DNA of 64,000 nt from NCBI RefSeq assembly GCF_003480315.1, contig NZ_QUIV01000007.1, forward strand, positions 1 to 64,000, given 5' to 3'. Shown piece by piece: positions 1 through 8,917 of the stretch. This DNA is from Clostridium sp. AM33-3 (lineage in GTDB: Bacteria > Bacillota > Clostridia > Lachnospirales > Lachnospiraceae). How positions within the stretch are numbered: position 1 is the stretch's first letter; every line of letters starts with the position of its first letter. A program made the position numbers and the translations under genes. Below the pieces are notes generated by a model. The model worked only from the letters and a program-made list of their open reading frames with translations. It had not been told where the DNA came from and made no database searches.

Positions 1-58
1 CGGAACCGCATGTCCGGTGGTGTGAGAGGTCGGCGGCGATAGCCGCCTCCTACTCGAT
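1..58 (+). mobile_element. 3' end of a group II intron (domains V and VI)
   Basis: Only the last 58 bases of the intron lie in the window. Bases 1-18 look like the 3' half of domain V (a GGAA-type loop, then CCGCATGTCCGGTG). Bases 24-55 fold as domain VI: GAG-AGG (24-29) pairs with CCT-A-CTC (49-55), leaving A52 bulged as the branch-point adenosine. GGCGGC (32-37) pairs perfectly with GCCGCC (42-47) around a GATA loop. The intron should end at T58, which puts A52 seven bases from the 3' end, as in known group II introns. It lies antisense to the exonuclease gene it interrupts. The reverse transcriptase ORF would be upstream of the window. Confidence 0.85.
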
Positions 59-1142
59 CATACGCCAGAATGGCATTTGTGTATTTTTGCAGGGCAGCCT
101 GATCGGACAGATATACATCACCCAGCGCCGCATAGCGCATTTTGTCTTTGTACTCCTGCTTCATGACCGGCTCCCAGATGTCCTCAAACTGGGGCAGGAA
201 AAAACCGGTGGTCTTGGTATAGCAGCTGGCCGCGGTGGCCTTTACCCGGGCATCCTTATCCACGCAGGAGCCGATGCTTTTGTGAACGGCACGGTCTTCA
301 AATGGCAGGTAGTAGTAGTCTTTATAGTCCGGATAGAAATGCTTTAAGGTTCCTTCTGTCAGTTCCACGAAGAAGGTGATCTGATCCTTTTCCATCGTGC
401 AGCGTGCCGGAGCCATGGACGCTTTTACCGGGACCGGAATGGAACAAAAGCTTTTGCAGGTCAGCTTTAAAAGATGACGGAAGTGTCCGTTTGCGTCTGG
501 TTCATCTACAATTTCCTGGTCGGACAGTGTGAACGGATGTTCCAGGAAATCCGGATAATTCAGAATAGGAAGAATGGAAGGCATGCCTTTTAAATCATCC
601 TCGTTGTGCAGAATGAGAAGATCATATAAGTTCTGCTCGTGGGTCATCAGATAATCCTTGTAAACTTCTATGAGTTGTCCACCGTTATATTTGTCTGTCC
701 GGGCGATACCAAGAAACTGTTCAATGGATTTCTGCTTCAAATTGTCCAGACCAAGAAGATTCCGGTACGGTTTTATCTTTTTATAAATATCGAAGCTGGA
801 AACTCCGGAAAATCCGCAGGGCAGGTCAAAATGTTTGCAGCGTTTCTGCAAAAACGGGATATCGAAACCGTCTCCATTGAAATGAACCACGGTTTTATAT
901 TGCTTCAGAAAATCAAAAAAATGATCCAGCAGATCTTTTTCAGCCGCTTTGGTATCGGCAAACCACTGGATCAGATTCCAGGTATTATCTTTATAGTAGG
1001 TGCAGCCGATCAGATACAGCTGGCACCGGTCACCGGAGAAACCGGTGGTTTCAATATCAAAAAAGAGAAGATCTTCCAGTTTTCCGATCCGCTCTAAAGG
1101 ATAGGTATCGGGAAGCTGGAGCTTTTTTTCTATGGTGATCAA
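59..1142 (-). CDS. RNase H-like (DnaQ-fold, YprB-type) exonuclease, interrupted by the intron
   Basis: About 361 codons are visible. The exonuclease I motif FFDIETTGFSGD lies near residue 30, followed by VVHFNGDGFDIPFLQKRC (the second acidic motif) and a later HNEDDLKGM segment that fits the third. The C-terminal part ends in a TPR-like stretch (YAALGDVYLSDQAALQKYT). The start is a TTG at 1142 with AAGGAG nine bases upstream; no ATG fits better. This family (B. subtilis YprB) has a predicted 3'-5' exonuclease fold. Its substrate is not established. The gene runs into the intron at base 58, probably within its last tens of codons. The intron is antisense, so it cannot be spliced from this gene's mRNA, and the product is probably truncated or has a chimeric tail. 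The reading frame stays open to the window edge. Confidence 0.8.
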
Positions 1143-1217
1143 TGTAGTAAACTCCTTGTCTTTGGAAGTATGGGCAGATACCGCATTCGGCGCTTCTGAA
1201 GCGGAAACCGCAACTCG

Positions 1218-1246
1218 ATTATAGCGGTGGAAGGATGTGATGTCAA
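1218..1246 (-). promoter_or_regulatory. Promoter of the exonuclease gene
   Basis: On the minus strand TTGACA (1246-1241), a 17-base spacer and TATAAT (1223-1218) form a consensus sigma-A promoter about 75 bases upstream of the TTG start. Confidence 0.8.
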
Positions 1247-1267
1247 ATCGAATTATGGTAACGGCTC

Positions 1268-1296
1268 TTGATAGGAGACCGATAATTCGCTATACT
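1268..1296 (+). promoter_or_regulatory. Promoter of the 1339-2502 gene group
   Basis: TTGATA (1268-1273), a 17-base spacer and TATACT (1291-1296) form a good sigma-A promoter 42 bases upstream of the first gene. It is divergent from the exonuclease promoter. Confidence 0.75.
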
Positions 1297-1338
1297 GTGA
1301 AAGAGAAAAGTGGTTGAAAAAGAGGTACAAGAGATATC

Positions 1339-1581
1339 ATGTGGAAAATCAAGCATATTTTTGATGGAGATTATGGCTGTGAGGGAAGGCTGTCTGGACA
1401 GCTGCCGAAAGTTTCTGTTACCCTGACGGACGAAAAAGGAAATGAGCGTTATGTTTCGGCGGAAGATGCGTGGCTGACGGAACAGGGCCTGGATGTGGGC
1501 GATTACTGGCCATGTGAACTGGAGAAACGGAGAGGATATACGAATGAACATACAGATTTTTGGCACAAAAAAGTGCAGTGA
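1339..1581 (+). CDS. Small conserved-looking protein of unknown function
   Basis: 80 residues, no signal peptide or membrane segment. The sequence is acidic and looks like a compact beta-rich domain (IKHIFDGDYGCEGRLSG, then KVSVTLTDEKGNERYV). I do not recognise a family. It is the first gene after a good promoter. Its last 38 bases overlap the start of the ArsC-family gene in another frame, so the two are probably translationally coupled. The spacing to any Shine-Dalgarno sequence is poor (AGAGGT about 13 bases upstream). Confidence 0.6.
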   Translation: MWKIKHIFDGDYGCEGRLSGQLPKVSVTLTDEKGNERYVSAEDAWLTEQGLDVGDYWPCELEKRRGYTNEHTDFWHKKVQ

Positions 1582-1885
1582 CACCCGCAAGGCGGAGCGT
1601 TTTTTCAAGGAGCGCGGCATCAAATACCAGTTTATTGATATGAAGGAAAAGGGGATGAGCAAGGGGGAATTCAATTCTGTGGCACAGGTAAACGGCGGTG
1701 TGGAGGCTATGCTGAACCCGGATGCGAAGGATCAGGATACCCTTGCTTTGATCCGTTATCTGGCGCCGGAGGATAAACTGGAGAAAATTCTGGGAAATCT
1801 CCAGGTAATCAAAACTCCGGTCGTGCGAAACGGAAAGCAGTCAACGCTTGGCTATCAGCCGGAAGTGTGGAAGGGCTGGTCATAA
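1544..1885 (+). CDS. ArsC/Spx-family thioredoxin-fold protein
   Basis: 113 residues. The N-terminus MNIQIFGTKKCSDTRKAERF is the hallmark of the ArsC/Spx/YffB group: a beta strand, then a single active-site-like Cys followed by an Arg-rich helix. The later segment VIKTPVVRNGKQSTLGY carries the cis-Pro and family-typical C-terminal motif. It has one Cys in the motif (CSDT rather than CxxC), so it is more like YffB/ArsC-like proteins than redox-sensing Spx. The ATG at 1544 was chosen because the family begins with this strand and AGAGGA lies just upstream. True arsenate reduction is not implied; no ars genes are nearby. It lies in a cluster with the genes on either side. Confidence 0.8.
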   Translation: MNIQIFGTKKCSDTRKAERFFKERGIKYQFIDMKEKGMSKGEFNSVAQVNGGVEAMLNPDAKDQDTLALIRYLAPEDKLEKILGNLQVIKTPVVRNGKQSTLGYQPEVWKGWS

Positions 1886-1905
1886 ACATCATGCGCGGAA
1901 GAAAC

Positions 1906-2502
1906 ATGGAACAGGAAGAGAAACAGTGGGACCGTCTCCTGAAAATTAAGACCCTGGGCCGGGATGATTCCAATGCAGACCAGTACCGTTATCCCTATGA
2001 GCCAACTCCGTATGCCGTGTTAGAACGTCTTGCAAACAGTGGCCGGATCCGGAAAGGGGATACGCTGTTAGACTATGGCTGCGGCAAAGGACGGGTGGAC
2101 TGTTATCTTTCCTATCAGACACGCTGTCACAGCATCGGTGTGGAGTATGATCCGCGGATTTATGAGACAGCTGCAGAGAATCAAAAGACAGCCGTATCCG
2201 GCGGCAGGACAGAGTTTGTTCTGGCGGACGCAGGCGAGTTCCCGGTGCCGGACGCAGTGAACCGGGCATATTTTTTCAATCCGTTTTCGGTGGAACTGCT
2301 GCAGAAAGTGATCCGGCGGATCCTGGATTCCTGGTATGGGACACATCGGGAAATCCGGCTGTTTTTCTATTATCCGTCGGATGAATATCTGGCGTATCTG
2401 ATGACCGTGGACGAGCTGGTGTTTGCGGATGAAATTGACTGCCGGGAGCTGTTTGATGGAAACGATGCGAGAGAGCGGATTGTAGAGTTTGTGCTGGAGT
2501 GA
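1906..2502 (+). CDS. Class I SAM-dependent methyltransferase
   Basis: 198 residues from the ATG at 1906 (1891 is an alternative in-frame start). Motif I is clear: GDTLLDYGCGKGRVDCYL is the glycine-rich SAM-binding loop, followed by GVEYDPRIYETA with the acidic residue at the end of strand 2, and FVLADAGEF and AYFFNPF as later core strands. The NPF motif replaces the DPPY/NPPF of nucleic-acid methylases, so the substrate cannot be named. It follows the ArsC-like gene by 20 bases in the same operon and ends at a terminator. Confidence 0.8.
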   Translation: MEQEEKQWDRLLKIKTLGRDDSNADQYRYPYEPTPYAVLERLANSGRIRKGDTLLDYGCGKGRVDCYLSYQTRCHSIGVEYDPRIYETAAENQKTAVSGGRTEFVLADAGEFPVPDAVNRAYFFNPFSVELLQKVIRRILDSWYGTHREIRLFFYYPSDEYLAYLMTVDELVFADEIDCRELFDGNDARERIVEFVLE

Positions 2503-2510
2503 AAGATGGG

Positions 2511-2535
2511 GCAGTCATATTAGTGGCTGCTTTTT
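2511..2535 (+). terminator. Terminator after the methyltransferase gene
   Basis: GCAGTCA (2511-2517) pairs with TGGCTGC (2524-2530) over a six-base loop and is followed by TTTTT. Confidence 0.65.
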
Positions 2536-2560
2536 CCTGTTTTTGCTTCGGCATGCGATT

Positions 2561-2598
2561 AAAAAAGAAAAAGGCAATCTGTTTTACACAGACTGCCT
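2561..2598 (-). terminator. Terminator of the tRNA-Val/tRNA-Met transcript
   Basis: Read on the minus strand, AGGCAGTCTG and CAGATTGCCT form a ten-base stem with one mismatch, followed by a T-rich run (TTTTTCTTTTTT). It lies directly after tRNA-Met. Confidence 0.8.
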
Positions 2599-2605
2599 GA
2601 TTTAG

Positions 2606-2679
2606 TAGCGGAAGGGAGATTTGAACTCTCGACACCACGGGTATGAACCGTGTGCTCTAGCCAACTGAGCTATTCCGCC
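2606..2679 (-). tRNA. tRNA-Met (CAT)
   Basis: 74 nt without encoded CCA. The acceptor stem GGCGGAA/TTCCGCT is paired (first pair G-U), the anticodon stem is CACGG/CCGTG and the seven-base loop TTCATAC carries anticodon CAT. The body resembles elongator tRNA-Met rather than the initiator. A lysidine-type Ile(CAT) was considered less likely. Confidence 0.92.
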
Positions 2680-2693
2680 ATATTTCATTGGTA

Positions 2694-2766
2694 TGGGGCC
2701 TATAGGGCTCGAACCTATGACCCTCTGCTTGTAAGGCAGATGCTCTCCCAGCTGAGCTAAGACCCC
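2694..2766 (-). tRNA. tRNA-Val (TAC)
   Basis: 73 nt. The acceptor stem is GGGGTCT/AGGCCCC; the anticodon stem TCTGC/GCAGA encloses CTTACAA, giving anticodon TAC, which reads GTA and GTG valine codons. It is the promoter-proximal tRNA of a two-tRNA transcript and lies divergently next to the T-box leader of valS. Confidence 0.93.
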
Positions 2767-2809
2767 ATATCTTCTGTCTGAGTGATGTCTCACTCAACAG
2801 TGCTTACGT

Positions 2810-2838
2810 AGTATAACTCGTATTGTTCTAATTGTCAA
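2810..2838 (-). promoter_or_regulatory. Promoter of the tRNA-Val/tRNA-Met unit
   Basis: On the minus strand TTGACA (2838-2833), a 17-base spacer and TATACT (2815-2810) form a near-perfect promoter about 44 bases before tRNA-Val. Confidence 0.85.
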
Positions 2839-2953
2839 CACTTTTTATACAATTTTTCAAAATTAATTTAGAATTAATGGTATTGCCTGCTATAAAAAGG
2901 AGTGTGTTGTCCGCTGCAAAAATGAAAAGAATCATAAATTTTCCCGAAACCCC

Positions 2954-2982
2954 TTGCAACTTGGCGCTCTTTGCTTTAAAAT
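2954..2982 (+). promoter_or_regulatory. Promoter of the valS leader
   Basis: TTGCAA (2954-2959), a 17-base spacer and TAAAAT (2977-2982) precede the T-box leader; transcription would start near 2989. Confidence 0.75.
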
Positions 2983-2989
2983 ATTCACG

Positions 2990-3316
2990 ATATGCAAACA
3001 GGCTGGGAAGAAGAGGAGTATGTCGTAAGCTTCTGTCAGAGAGAACCATCCATGGCTGGAAGATGGTTTCAGAGGGCACGCACGGAAGGTAGCTTCAGAG
3101 CCGGAATCCTGAATCATGTCTGGAACGCAGAGTGTTTCGAAACGAAACCTGCGATCCGGACCAACATAAAGTAAGGATTCCCGTCTGATCCGCGTTAAGG
3201 AGACAGCTGTTGCCTTAAGCGGCAGCAGTGACAAAGTGAGAAACAAAGGTGGTACCGCGGAACTTTTCGCCCTTTATGCAGAACGCAGATTCTGTATGAA
3301 GGGTATTTTTATTTTT
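2990..3316 (+). promoter_or_regulatory. T-box leader controlling valS
   Basis: The T-box sequence AAAGGTGGTACCGCGG is at 3245-3260. A strong terminator follows: CCCTTTATGCAGAA (3270-3283) pairs with TTCTGTATGAAGGG (3290-3303) and a T-rich run ends at about 3316. Upstream, GGAGTA near 3015 fits the AGTA bulge of stem I, and GTA at 3089-3091 is a plausible valine specifier codon. In this family uncharged cognate tRNA pairs with the specifier and the T-box, disrupting the terminator and turning on the synthetase gene. The T-box and terminator are clear; the specifier assignment is by position only. Confidence 0.9.
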
Positions 3317-3339
3317 ACACATAAGGAAAGGAAATGATC

Positions 3340-5991
3340 ATGAAAGAACTGGAAAAGAATTACAACCCTTCTGCCATTGAGGAAAAACTGTATCAGAAAT
3401 GGCTGGACAACAAGTATTTCCACGCAGACGCTGAGCGCGGAAAGAGAGAGGGCAAGAAGCCTTTCACTATTGTTATGCCTCCGCCAAACATTACCGGTCA
3501 GCTGCATATGGGCCATGCACTGGACAATACCATGCAGGATATCCTGACCCGTTATAAGAGAATGCAGGGTTACGAGGCTCTGTGGCAGCCGGGTACGGAC
3601 CATGCAGCCATCGCAACGGAGGTCAAGGTCATTGACAAGCTGAGAAAAGAGGGCGTGGACAAGCATGACCTGGGCCGCGACAAATTCCTGGAAGCATGCT
3701 GGGACTGGAAGAAGGAGTACGGCACCCGCATCATCAAGCAGCTGCACAAGCTGGGCTCCTCCGCTGACTGGGACAGAGAGCGTTTTACCATGGACAAGGG
3801 CTGCTCCGATGCAGTGCTTGAGGTATTTGTAAAGCTGTACGAGAAAGGCTACATCTACAAAGGCTCCCGCATCATCAACTGGTGTCCGGTCTGCCAGACC
3901 TCCATTTCCGATGCAGAGGTTGAGCATGAGGAGCAGGACGGCTTCTTCTGGCACATCAATTACCCGATCGTTGGCGAGGACGGTCGTTTTGTTGAGATCG
4001 CAACCACCCGTCCGGAGACTCTGCTTGGTGATACTGCTGTTGCAGTGAACCCGGAGGATGAGCGCTACAAGGATATCATCGGCAAGATGTTAAAGCTGCC
4101 GTTGACTGACCGTGAGATCCCGGTCATCGCGGATGAGTATGTTGACAAAGAGTTCGGTACCGGCTGTGTGAAGATCACTCCGGCTCATGACCCGAATGAC
4201 TTTGAGGTAGGACGCCGCCATAACCTGCCGGAAATCTGCATCATGCACGATGACGCAACCATAGACTGCAAGGGCAGTAAGTACGATGGCATGGACCGCT
4301 ACGAGGCCCGCAAGGCTATGGTAGAGGATTTGAAGGAACAGGGACTGCTGGTGAAGGTTGTTCCGCATTCTCATAATGTAGGAACCCATGATCGCTGCAA
4401 GACCACCGTTGAGCCGATGGTAAAACAGCAGTGGTTCGTCCGCATGGAGGAAATGGCAAAACCGGCTATCGCAGCTTTAAAGAACGGTGACTTAAAGTTC
4501 GTTCCGGAGAGCTTCGGAAAGACCTATCTGCACTGGTTAGAGGGAATCCGTGACTGGTGTATCTCCAGACAGCTGTGGTGGGGACATCGTATCCCGGCAT
4601 ACTACTGCCAGGAGTGCGGCGAGATCACCGTTGCAAAATCCATGCCGGAGAAGTGTCCGAAGTGCGGCTGCACCCACTTAAAGCAGGATGAGGACACCCT
4701 GGATACCTGGTTCTCATCTGCCCTGTGGCCGTTTTCTACCCTGGGCTGGCCGGAGAAGACCAAAGAGCTGGAATATTTCTATCCGACGGATGTGCTGGTA
4801 ACCGGCTACGATATCATCTTCTTCTGGGTTATCCGTATGGTATTCTCCGGCTATGAGCAGACCGGAAAATGCCCGTTCAATACCGTACTGATCCATGGTC
4901 TGGTGCGCGACAGCCAGGGCCGTAAGATGAGTAAGTCCCTGGGCAACGGTATCGATCCGCTGGAGGTGATCGACAAATACGGTGCAGATGCCCTGCGTAT
5001 GACCCTGATCACCGGTAATGCACCGGGCAACGACATGCGTTTCTACTGGGAGAGAGTTGAGGCAAGCCGTAACTTTGCAAACAAGGTATGGAACGCATCC
5101 CGTTTCATCATGATGAACATGGAGAAGGCTCCGGTCCACGAGGTTTCCTTAGATGACCTGACCATGGCAGACAAGTGGATCCTGTCCAAGGTAAATACCC
5201 TGGCAAAGGATGTCACCGAGAATCTGGATAAGTTTGAGCTGGGCATCGGTCTGCAGAAGGTTTATGACTTTATCTGGGAGGAGTTCTGCGACTGGTACAT
5301 CGAGATGGTAAAACCGCGTCTGTGGAATGACGAGGACAGCACCAAGGCAGCAGCACTGTGGACCTTAAAGACGGTACTCATCAACTCCTTAAAGCTCTTA
5401 CATCCGTACATGCCGTTCATCACTGAGGAGATCTTCTGCAACCTGCAGGATGAGGAAGCTTCTATTATGGTATCTGCTTGGCCGGAGTACAAGGCAGAGT
5501 GGAACTTCGAGCAGGAGGAGTACGCAGTCGAGACCATCAAGGAAGCAGTCCGCGCAATCCGTAACGTACGTACCTCCATGAACGTAGCTCCGAGCAAAAA
5601 GGCAAAAGTATACGTTGTTTCCGAGAATCAGAAGCTGCTTGAGATTTTCGAGCACAGCAAGGTGTTCTTTGCAACTCTGGGCTATGCAAGCGAGGTATTC
5701 TTACAGTCTGACAAGCAGGGCATTGCCGATGACGCAGTATCCGTAGTAATCCCGGAGGCATCCATCTACATCCCGTTTGCAGAGCTGGTTGACATTGCGA
5801 AGGAAATCGAGCGCCTGCAGAAAGAGGAAGAGCGTCTCACAAAGGAGCTTGCCCGTGTAACCGGAATGCTGTCCAATGAAAAGTTCGTAAGCAAGGCTCC
5901 GGAGGCAAAGATCAACGAAGAGAAGGCAAAGCTGGAAAAGTATACCCAGATGATGGAGCAGGTAAAAGCACGTCTGGCTCAGTTAAAGTAA
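3340..5991 (+). CDS. valS: Valine--tRNA ligase
   Basis: 883 residues, normal length for class I ValRS. The HIGH motif appears as [15 protein letters not shown] near residue 50, the editing (CP1) domain includes [15 protein letters not shown], and KMSKS is intact ([14 protein letters not shown]). The C-terminal 70 residues form the coiled-coil arm typical of ValRS. It charges tRNA-Val with valine and hydrolyses mischarged Thr in the CP1 domain. Two in-frame ATGs exist (3334 and 3340); the second leaves seven bases after AAAGGA and gives the family-typical [10 protein letters not shown] start. It is controlled by the T-box leader upstream; folC follows 43 bases later. Confidence 0.97.
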   Translation: MKELEKNYNPSAIEEKLYQKWLDNKYFHADAERGKREGKKPFTIVMPPPNITGQLHMGHALDNTMQDILTRYKRMQGYEALWQPGTDHAAIATEVKVIDKLRKEGVDKHDLGRDKFLEACWDWKKEYGTRIIKQLHKLGSSADWDRERFTMDKGCSDAVLEVFVKLYEKGYIYKGSRIINWCPVCQTSISDAEVEHEEQDGFFWHINYPIVGEDGRFVEIATTRPETLLGDTAVAVNPEDERYKDIIGKMLKLPLTDREIPVIADEYVDKEFGTGCVKITPAHDPNDFEVGRRHNLPEICIMHDDATIDCKGSKYDGMDRYEARKAMVEDLKEQGLLVKVVPHSHNVGTHDRCKTTVEPMVKQQWFVRMEEMAKPAIAALKNGDLKFVPESFGKTYLHWLEGIRDWCISRQLWWGHRIPAYYCQECGEITVAKSMPEKCPKCGCTHLKQDEDTLDTWFSSALWPFSTLGWPEKTKELEYFYPTDVLVTGYDIIFFWVIRMVFSGYEQTGKCPFNTVLIHGLVRDSQGRKMSKSLGNGIDPLEVIDKYGADALRMTLITGNAPGNDMRFYWERVEASRNFANKVWNASRFIMMNMEKAPVHEVSLDDLTMADKWILSKVNTLAKDVTENLDKFELGIGLQKVYDFIWEEFCDWYIEMVKPRLWNDEDSTKAAALWTLKTVLINSLKLLHPYMPFITEEIFCNLQDEEASIMVSAWPEYKAEWNFEQEEYAVETIKEAVRAIRNVRTSMNVAPSKKAKVYVVSENQKLLEIFEHSKVFFATLGYASEVFLQSDKQGIADDAVSVVIPEASIYIPFAELVDIAKEIERLQKEEERLTKELARVTGMLSNEKFVSKAPEAKINEEKAKLEKYTQMMEQVKARLAQLK

Positions 5992-6034
5992 TCGGTAATC
6001 GTTCATATTTGAGAATGGACAGGCATATATAACA

Positions 6035-7285
6035 ATGATAGACAAAAAAGCGCGGGATTACCTGCTGGCAATCCCGCTTTGGACAAAAAAGAAAAATACG
6101 CTGGATGAGGTCCGGCATTTCCTGGAAGAGCTGGGAAATCCGGACGAGCAGTTACGCATCATCCATGTGGCCGGGACCAACGGAAAGGGTTCGGTCTGCG
6201 CGGACTTAACTGCCATGCTCATGGAAGCCGGATATCATGTGGGAACCTTTGTGTCTCCGCATCTTACCGACGTGACAGAGCGTTTTCTGGTGGATGGCAT
6301 CCCTGTGGAAGAAGCCGGATTTTCAGAGAGCTTCGCCCGGGTAAAGGCAGTCACGGACAGGCTGATAGCAGAAGGCTACGCGCATCCTACCTTTTTTGAG
6401 TTTGTGTTTCTGATGGCCATGGACCTATACGGACGGATGAAACCGGACTTTGTGGTTCTGGAGACGGGACTGGGCGGACGGCTGGATACGACCAATGTGA
6501 TCCGGCACCCGCTGGCCTGCGTGATCACCTCCATCAGCCTCGACCATACCCAGTATCTTGGAGATACGGTGGAGCTGATCGCGGCAGAGAAGGCCGGTAT
6601 CATCAAGCCCGGGGTGCCGGTGGTGTATGACAAGAATGACCGGGCTGCAGGAGCTGTCATTGCGGAGGCTGCGGACAGGCTTGGCAGTGCGGCTTACGGA
6701 TTTACGGCAGAAGATTCCTACCGGGGAGTTTCCTTTGCGGCACCGTACCAGGCCATGAACGCGGCTCTGGCGGTGAAGGTTCTGGAAATTCTGGACATTT
6801 CCGGTGTGACAGCGGATATCTGTAAAAAGGCACTGGCATCGGTTTGCTGGACCGGACGGATGCAGCAGGTGGCACCGGATGTCTGGGTGGATGGCGCGCA
6901 TAATCCGGGTGGTATCCGTGCATTTGTCCAGGCAGTGAAGAAACAGGATCCATCACATATCCAGCTTCTGTTTGCTGCAGTTTCGGACAAGGATTACCAC
7001 GAGATGATCCGCCTGCTCTGCACACAGCTTGTTCTGGAATCGGTCACGGTGGTACAGCTGAAGAGTGAGCGCGGTCTTCAGGCAGCTGCGCTGGCGAAGC
7101 AGTTTGAGGAAGCCGGATGCAGCAGAGTGACAGCCTTTGACTCCACAAAAGACGCGCTGGCGCATGTGCTTTCCGGGAAGAAAGAGGAAGACCGCCTGTA
7201 CATGGTGGGATCCCTGTATTTGATCGGAGAGATTCTGGAGGATTTAAAGCTGCTGCGGTCTGCAGGCCGGGGGTTTCTGAACTGA
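6035..7285 (+). CDS. folC: Folylpolyglutamate synthase / dihydrofolate synthase
   Basis: 416 residues, full length for FolC. The P-loop IHVAGTNGKGSVCADL is near residue 45 and the family motif VLETGLGGRLDTTNV near residue 145; VDGAHNPGG marks the C-terminal Mur-ligase-like domain. It adds glutamate to folates and may also make dihydrofolate from dihydropteroate. It follows valS closely on the same strand and could be co-transcribed. The Shine-Dalgarno is weak (GGACAGG). A valS-folC pair is common in Firmicutes. Confidence 0.95.
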   Translation: MIDKKARDYLLAIPLWTKKKNTLDEVRHFLEELGNPDEQLRIIHVAGTNGKGSVCADLTAMLMEAGYHVGTFVSPHLTDVTERFLVDGIPVEEAGFSESFARVKAVTDRLIAEGYAHPTFFEFVFLMAMDLYGRMKPDFVVLETGLGGRLDTTNVIRHPLACVITSISLDHTQYLGDTVELIAAEKAGIIKPGVPVVYDKNDRAAGAVIAEAADRLGSAAYGFTAEDSYRGVSFAAPYQAMNAALAVKVLEILDISGVTADICKKALASVCWTGRMQQVAPDVWVDGAHNPGGIRAFVQAVKKQDPSHIQLLFAAVSDKDYHEMIRLLCTQLVLESVTVVQLKSERGLQAAALAKQFEEAGCSRVTAFDSTKDALAHVLSGKKEEDRLYMVGSLYLIGEILEDLKLLRSAGRGFLN

Positions 7286-7360
7286 TAATTCCGTATGATA
7301 CAGTGATGGCAGCAGATTTTGCCGATGCAGTGGTGACAGCTTGAGAAAGTGAGGAGAAGC

Positions 7361-7495
7361 ATGCTGGATTTTGAAGAAGAGGTTGCACGGTTCCAGCCGA
7401 GTCTGGAAGTGGGCGATGTGGAAACGCAGATTGTAAAAGAGGATCTGACGGATATGACAGATCTGATGGTGGAACTGCTGAAAAACAGGGAGTAA
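7361..7495 (+). CDS. 44-residue acidic protein of unknown function
   Basis: A short ORF with a good ribosome binding site (GTGAGGAGAAGC before ATG). It encodes MLDFEEEVARFQPS... ending in DMTDLMVELLKNRE. It is strongly acidic with an amphipathic helical C-terminus and no membrane segment. It sits between folC and the TPR gene and ends 12 bases before the next start, so it is probably co-transcribed with that gene. No family is recognised. The tight spacing and good ribosome binding site are the main support. Confidence 0.6.
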   Translation: MLDFEEEVARFQPSLEVGDVETQIVKEDLTDMTDLMVELLKNRE

Positions 7496-7507
7496 CAGGA
7501 AACAACT

Positions 7508-8812
7508 ATGAAAACAGGAACGAAAAACCGGCAGATTGCCAATGCCTATTACAACATTGGCCTGGAAAAAGCAAAGAGCCGGGATCTGACCGGCGCGGTG
7601 ACTGCGCTGAAGAAGAGTCTCCGGTTTGACAAGTACCAGACCGATGCGAGAAACCTGTTAGGTCTCATTTATAATGAGATCGGCGAGGTGGGATCAGCGC
7701 TGACTCAATGGGTCATCAGTTTAAACCTGCAGGAGCAGGACAATCTGGCGGAGGAGTATCTGCGAAAGGTCCATGCCGCCAGAGGGTATCTGGAGCTGGC
7801 AGATCAGGCAGCTAAGAAGTACAACCAGGCTCTGATTTATGCACAGAATGACAATGAGGATCTGGCAACGCTGCTTTTGATGCGCATGGTAGAAGAATTT
7901 CCGCAGTATGTCAAGGCTCAGGAGCTTCTGGCCCTTTTGTATCTTCATCAGGAGGATTATATCAAGGCAGGACGGTGCCTGTATCAGGCATTAAAGATTG
8001 ACCGGTATAACCCATGGGTACTTCATTATATGGATATCGCCAAGCATAATACCGGTAAGGCTGAGGTAGAAAAGCGGAAGCTGCAGAATGCATTTTCGCA
8101 CCGGCAGATGCAGGATGACGACATCATCATGCCGCCGAGCTATAAAGAGAATACCGGCTGGCAGTCGGTCCTCAACATTCTGGTTGGCCTGGTGCTTGGT
8201 GCCATGGTGATCTTTTTCCTGGTCATGCCGGCCAATACCGAGGCATTGAACGCAAAGCATAATCAGGAATTGAAGGATACGCTGGAGGAACTCAATCAGA
8301 AGAACATTGAGATTGACAGCCTGGGTCAGCAGATGGAAGCAGCTAGGAGTGCGCAGGATGAGGCAGAGGAGAATCTGAAGAATCTGCAGAATTCCAGCGG
8401 TGGAACTCTGGCCCAGTATCAGAATCTGGTTAAGATCCTGCAGGCATACCGGGATGAGGATCAGAAGACAGCTGCGCTTCTGTATGTGGACACGGACTGG
8501 TCTGTCTTAAATGACGGTGTACTGAATGAAACGGTGGCCTGGATCCAGAAGGATATGTCAGAAAATGGATATACACTTCTGATGAACCTGGGAGATGAGG
8601 CGCTGGCAGCCGGGAACACGGCAGGAGCAGCAGACTATTACCAGAAGAGCCTGCAGATCAGGGGGAACAACCCGGAGGTGATCTACAAGCTTGGCATGGC
8701 TTATGTGGCTGCCGGGGACCAGGAGACTGCGACCCAGTATTTTACCGATATCATCATGAATTATCCGAATTCCGATTATGTGGATGACGCAAAGACCCAG
8801 AGAGGATACTAA
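7508..8812 (+). CDS. TPR-repeat membrane protein
   Basis: 434 residues. Several TPR-like helical pairs occupy residues 10-200 (for example AYYNIGLEKAKSRDLTGAV). One transmembrane segment lies near 220-240 (VLNILVGLVLGAMVIFFLV), followed by a coiled coil to about 300. The C-terminal part has further TPR repeats (AADYYQKSLQIRG, VIYKLGMAYVAAGDQETA). The layout suggests a single-pass protein with TPR domains on both sides of the membrane and a scaffold role, but no specific function can be assigned. It ends at a terminator just before the sporulation locus. Confidence 0.8.
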   Translation: MKTGTKNRQIANAYYNIGLEKAKSRDLTGAVTALKKSLRFDKYQTDARNLLGLIYNEIGEVGSALTQWVISLNLQEQDNLAEEYLRKVHAARGYLELADQAAKKYNQALIYAQNDNEDLATLLLMRMVEEFPQYVKAQELLALLYLHQEDYIKAGRCLYQALKIDRYNPWVLHYMDIAKHNTGKAEVEKRKLQNAFSHRQMQDDDIIMPPSYKENTGWQSVLNILVGLVLGAMVIFFLVMPANTEALNAKHNQELKDTLEELNQKNIEIDSLGQQMEAARSAQDEAEENLKNLQNSSGGTLAQYQNLVKILQAYRDEDQKTAALLYVDTDWSVLNDGVLNETVAWIQKDMSENGYTLLMNLGDEALAAGNTAGAADYYQKSLQIRGNNPEVIYKLGMAYVAAGDQETATQYFTDIIMNYPNSDYVDDAKTQRGY

Positions 8813-8831
8813 AGAAATAGAAAATGATCAT

Positions 8832-8890
8832 AAAAGATACGACAGAGAAAGCGTGAGAAGCGCGCTCTGCCGTATCTTTTTTCTTTATTA
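8832..8890 (+). terminator. Terminator between the TPR gene and spoIIAA
   Basis: AAAAGATACGACAGAG (8832-8847) pairs with CTCTGCCGTATCTTTT (8865-8880), with one mismatch, and is followed by a T-rich run. It isolates the sporulation locus from upstream transcription. I saw no convincing sigma-H promoter between it and spoIIAA. Confidence 0.85.
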
Positions 8891-8917
8891 TAATTCACAG
8901 GAAATGGGGGATTTTAT

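Noticed and set aside
3274..3954. Long minus-strand ORF opposite valS (and similar ones opposite other genes)
   Set aside because: They mirror strongly coding plus-strand frames and carry no family motifs or ribosome binding sites.
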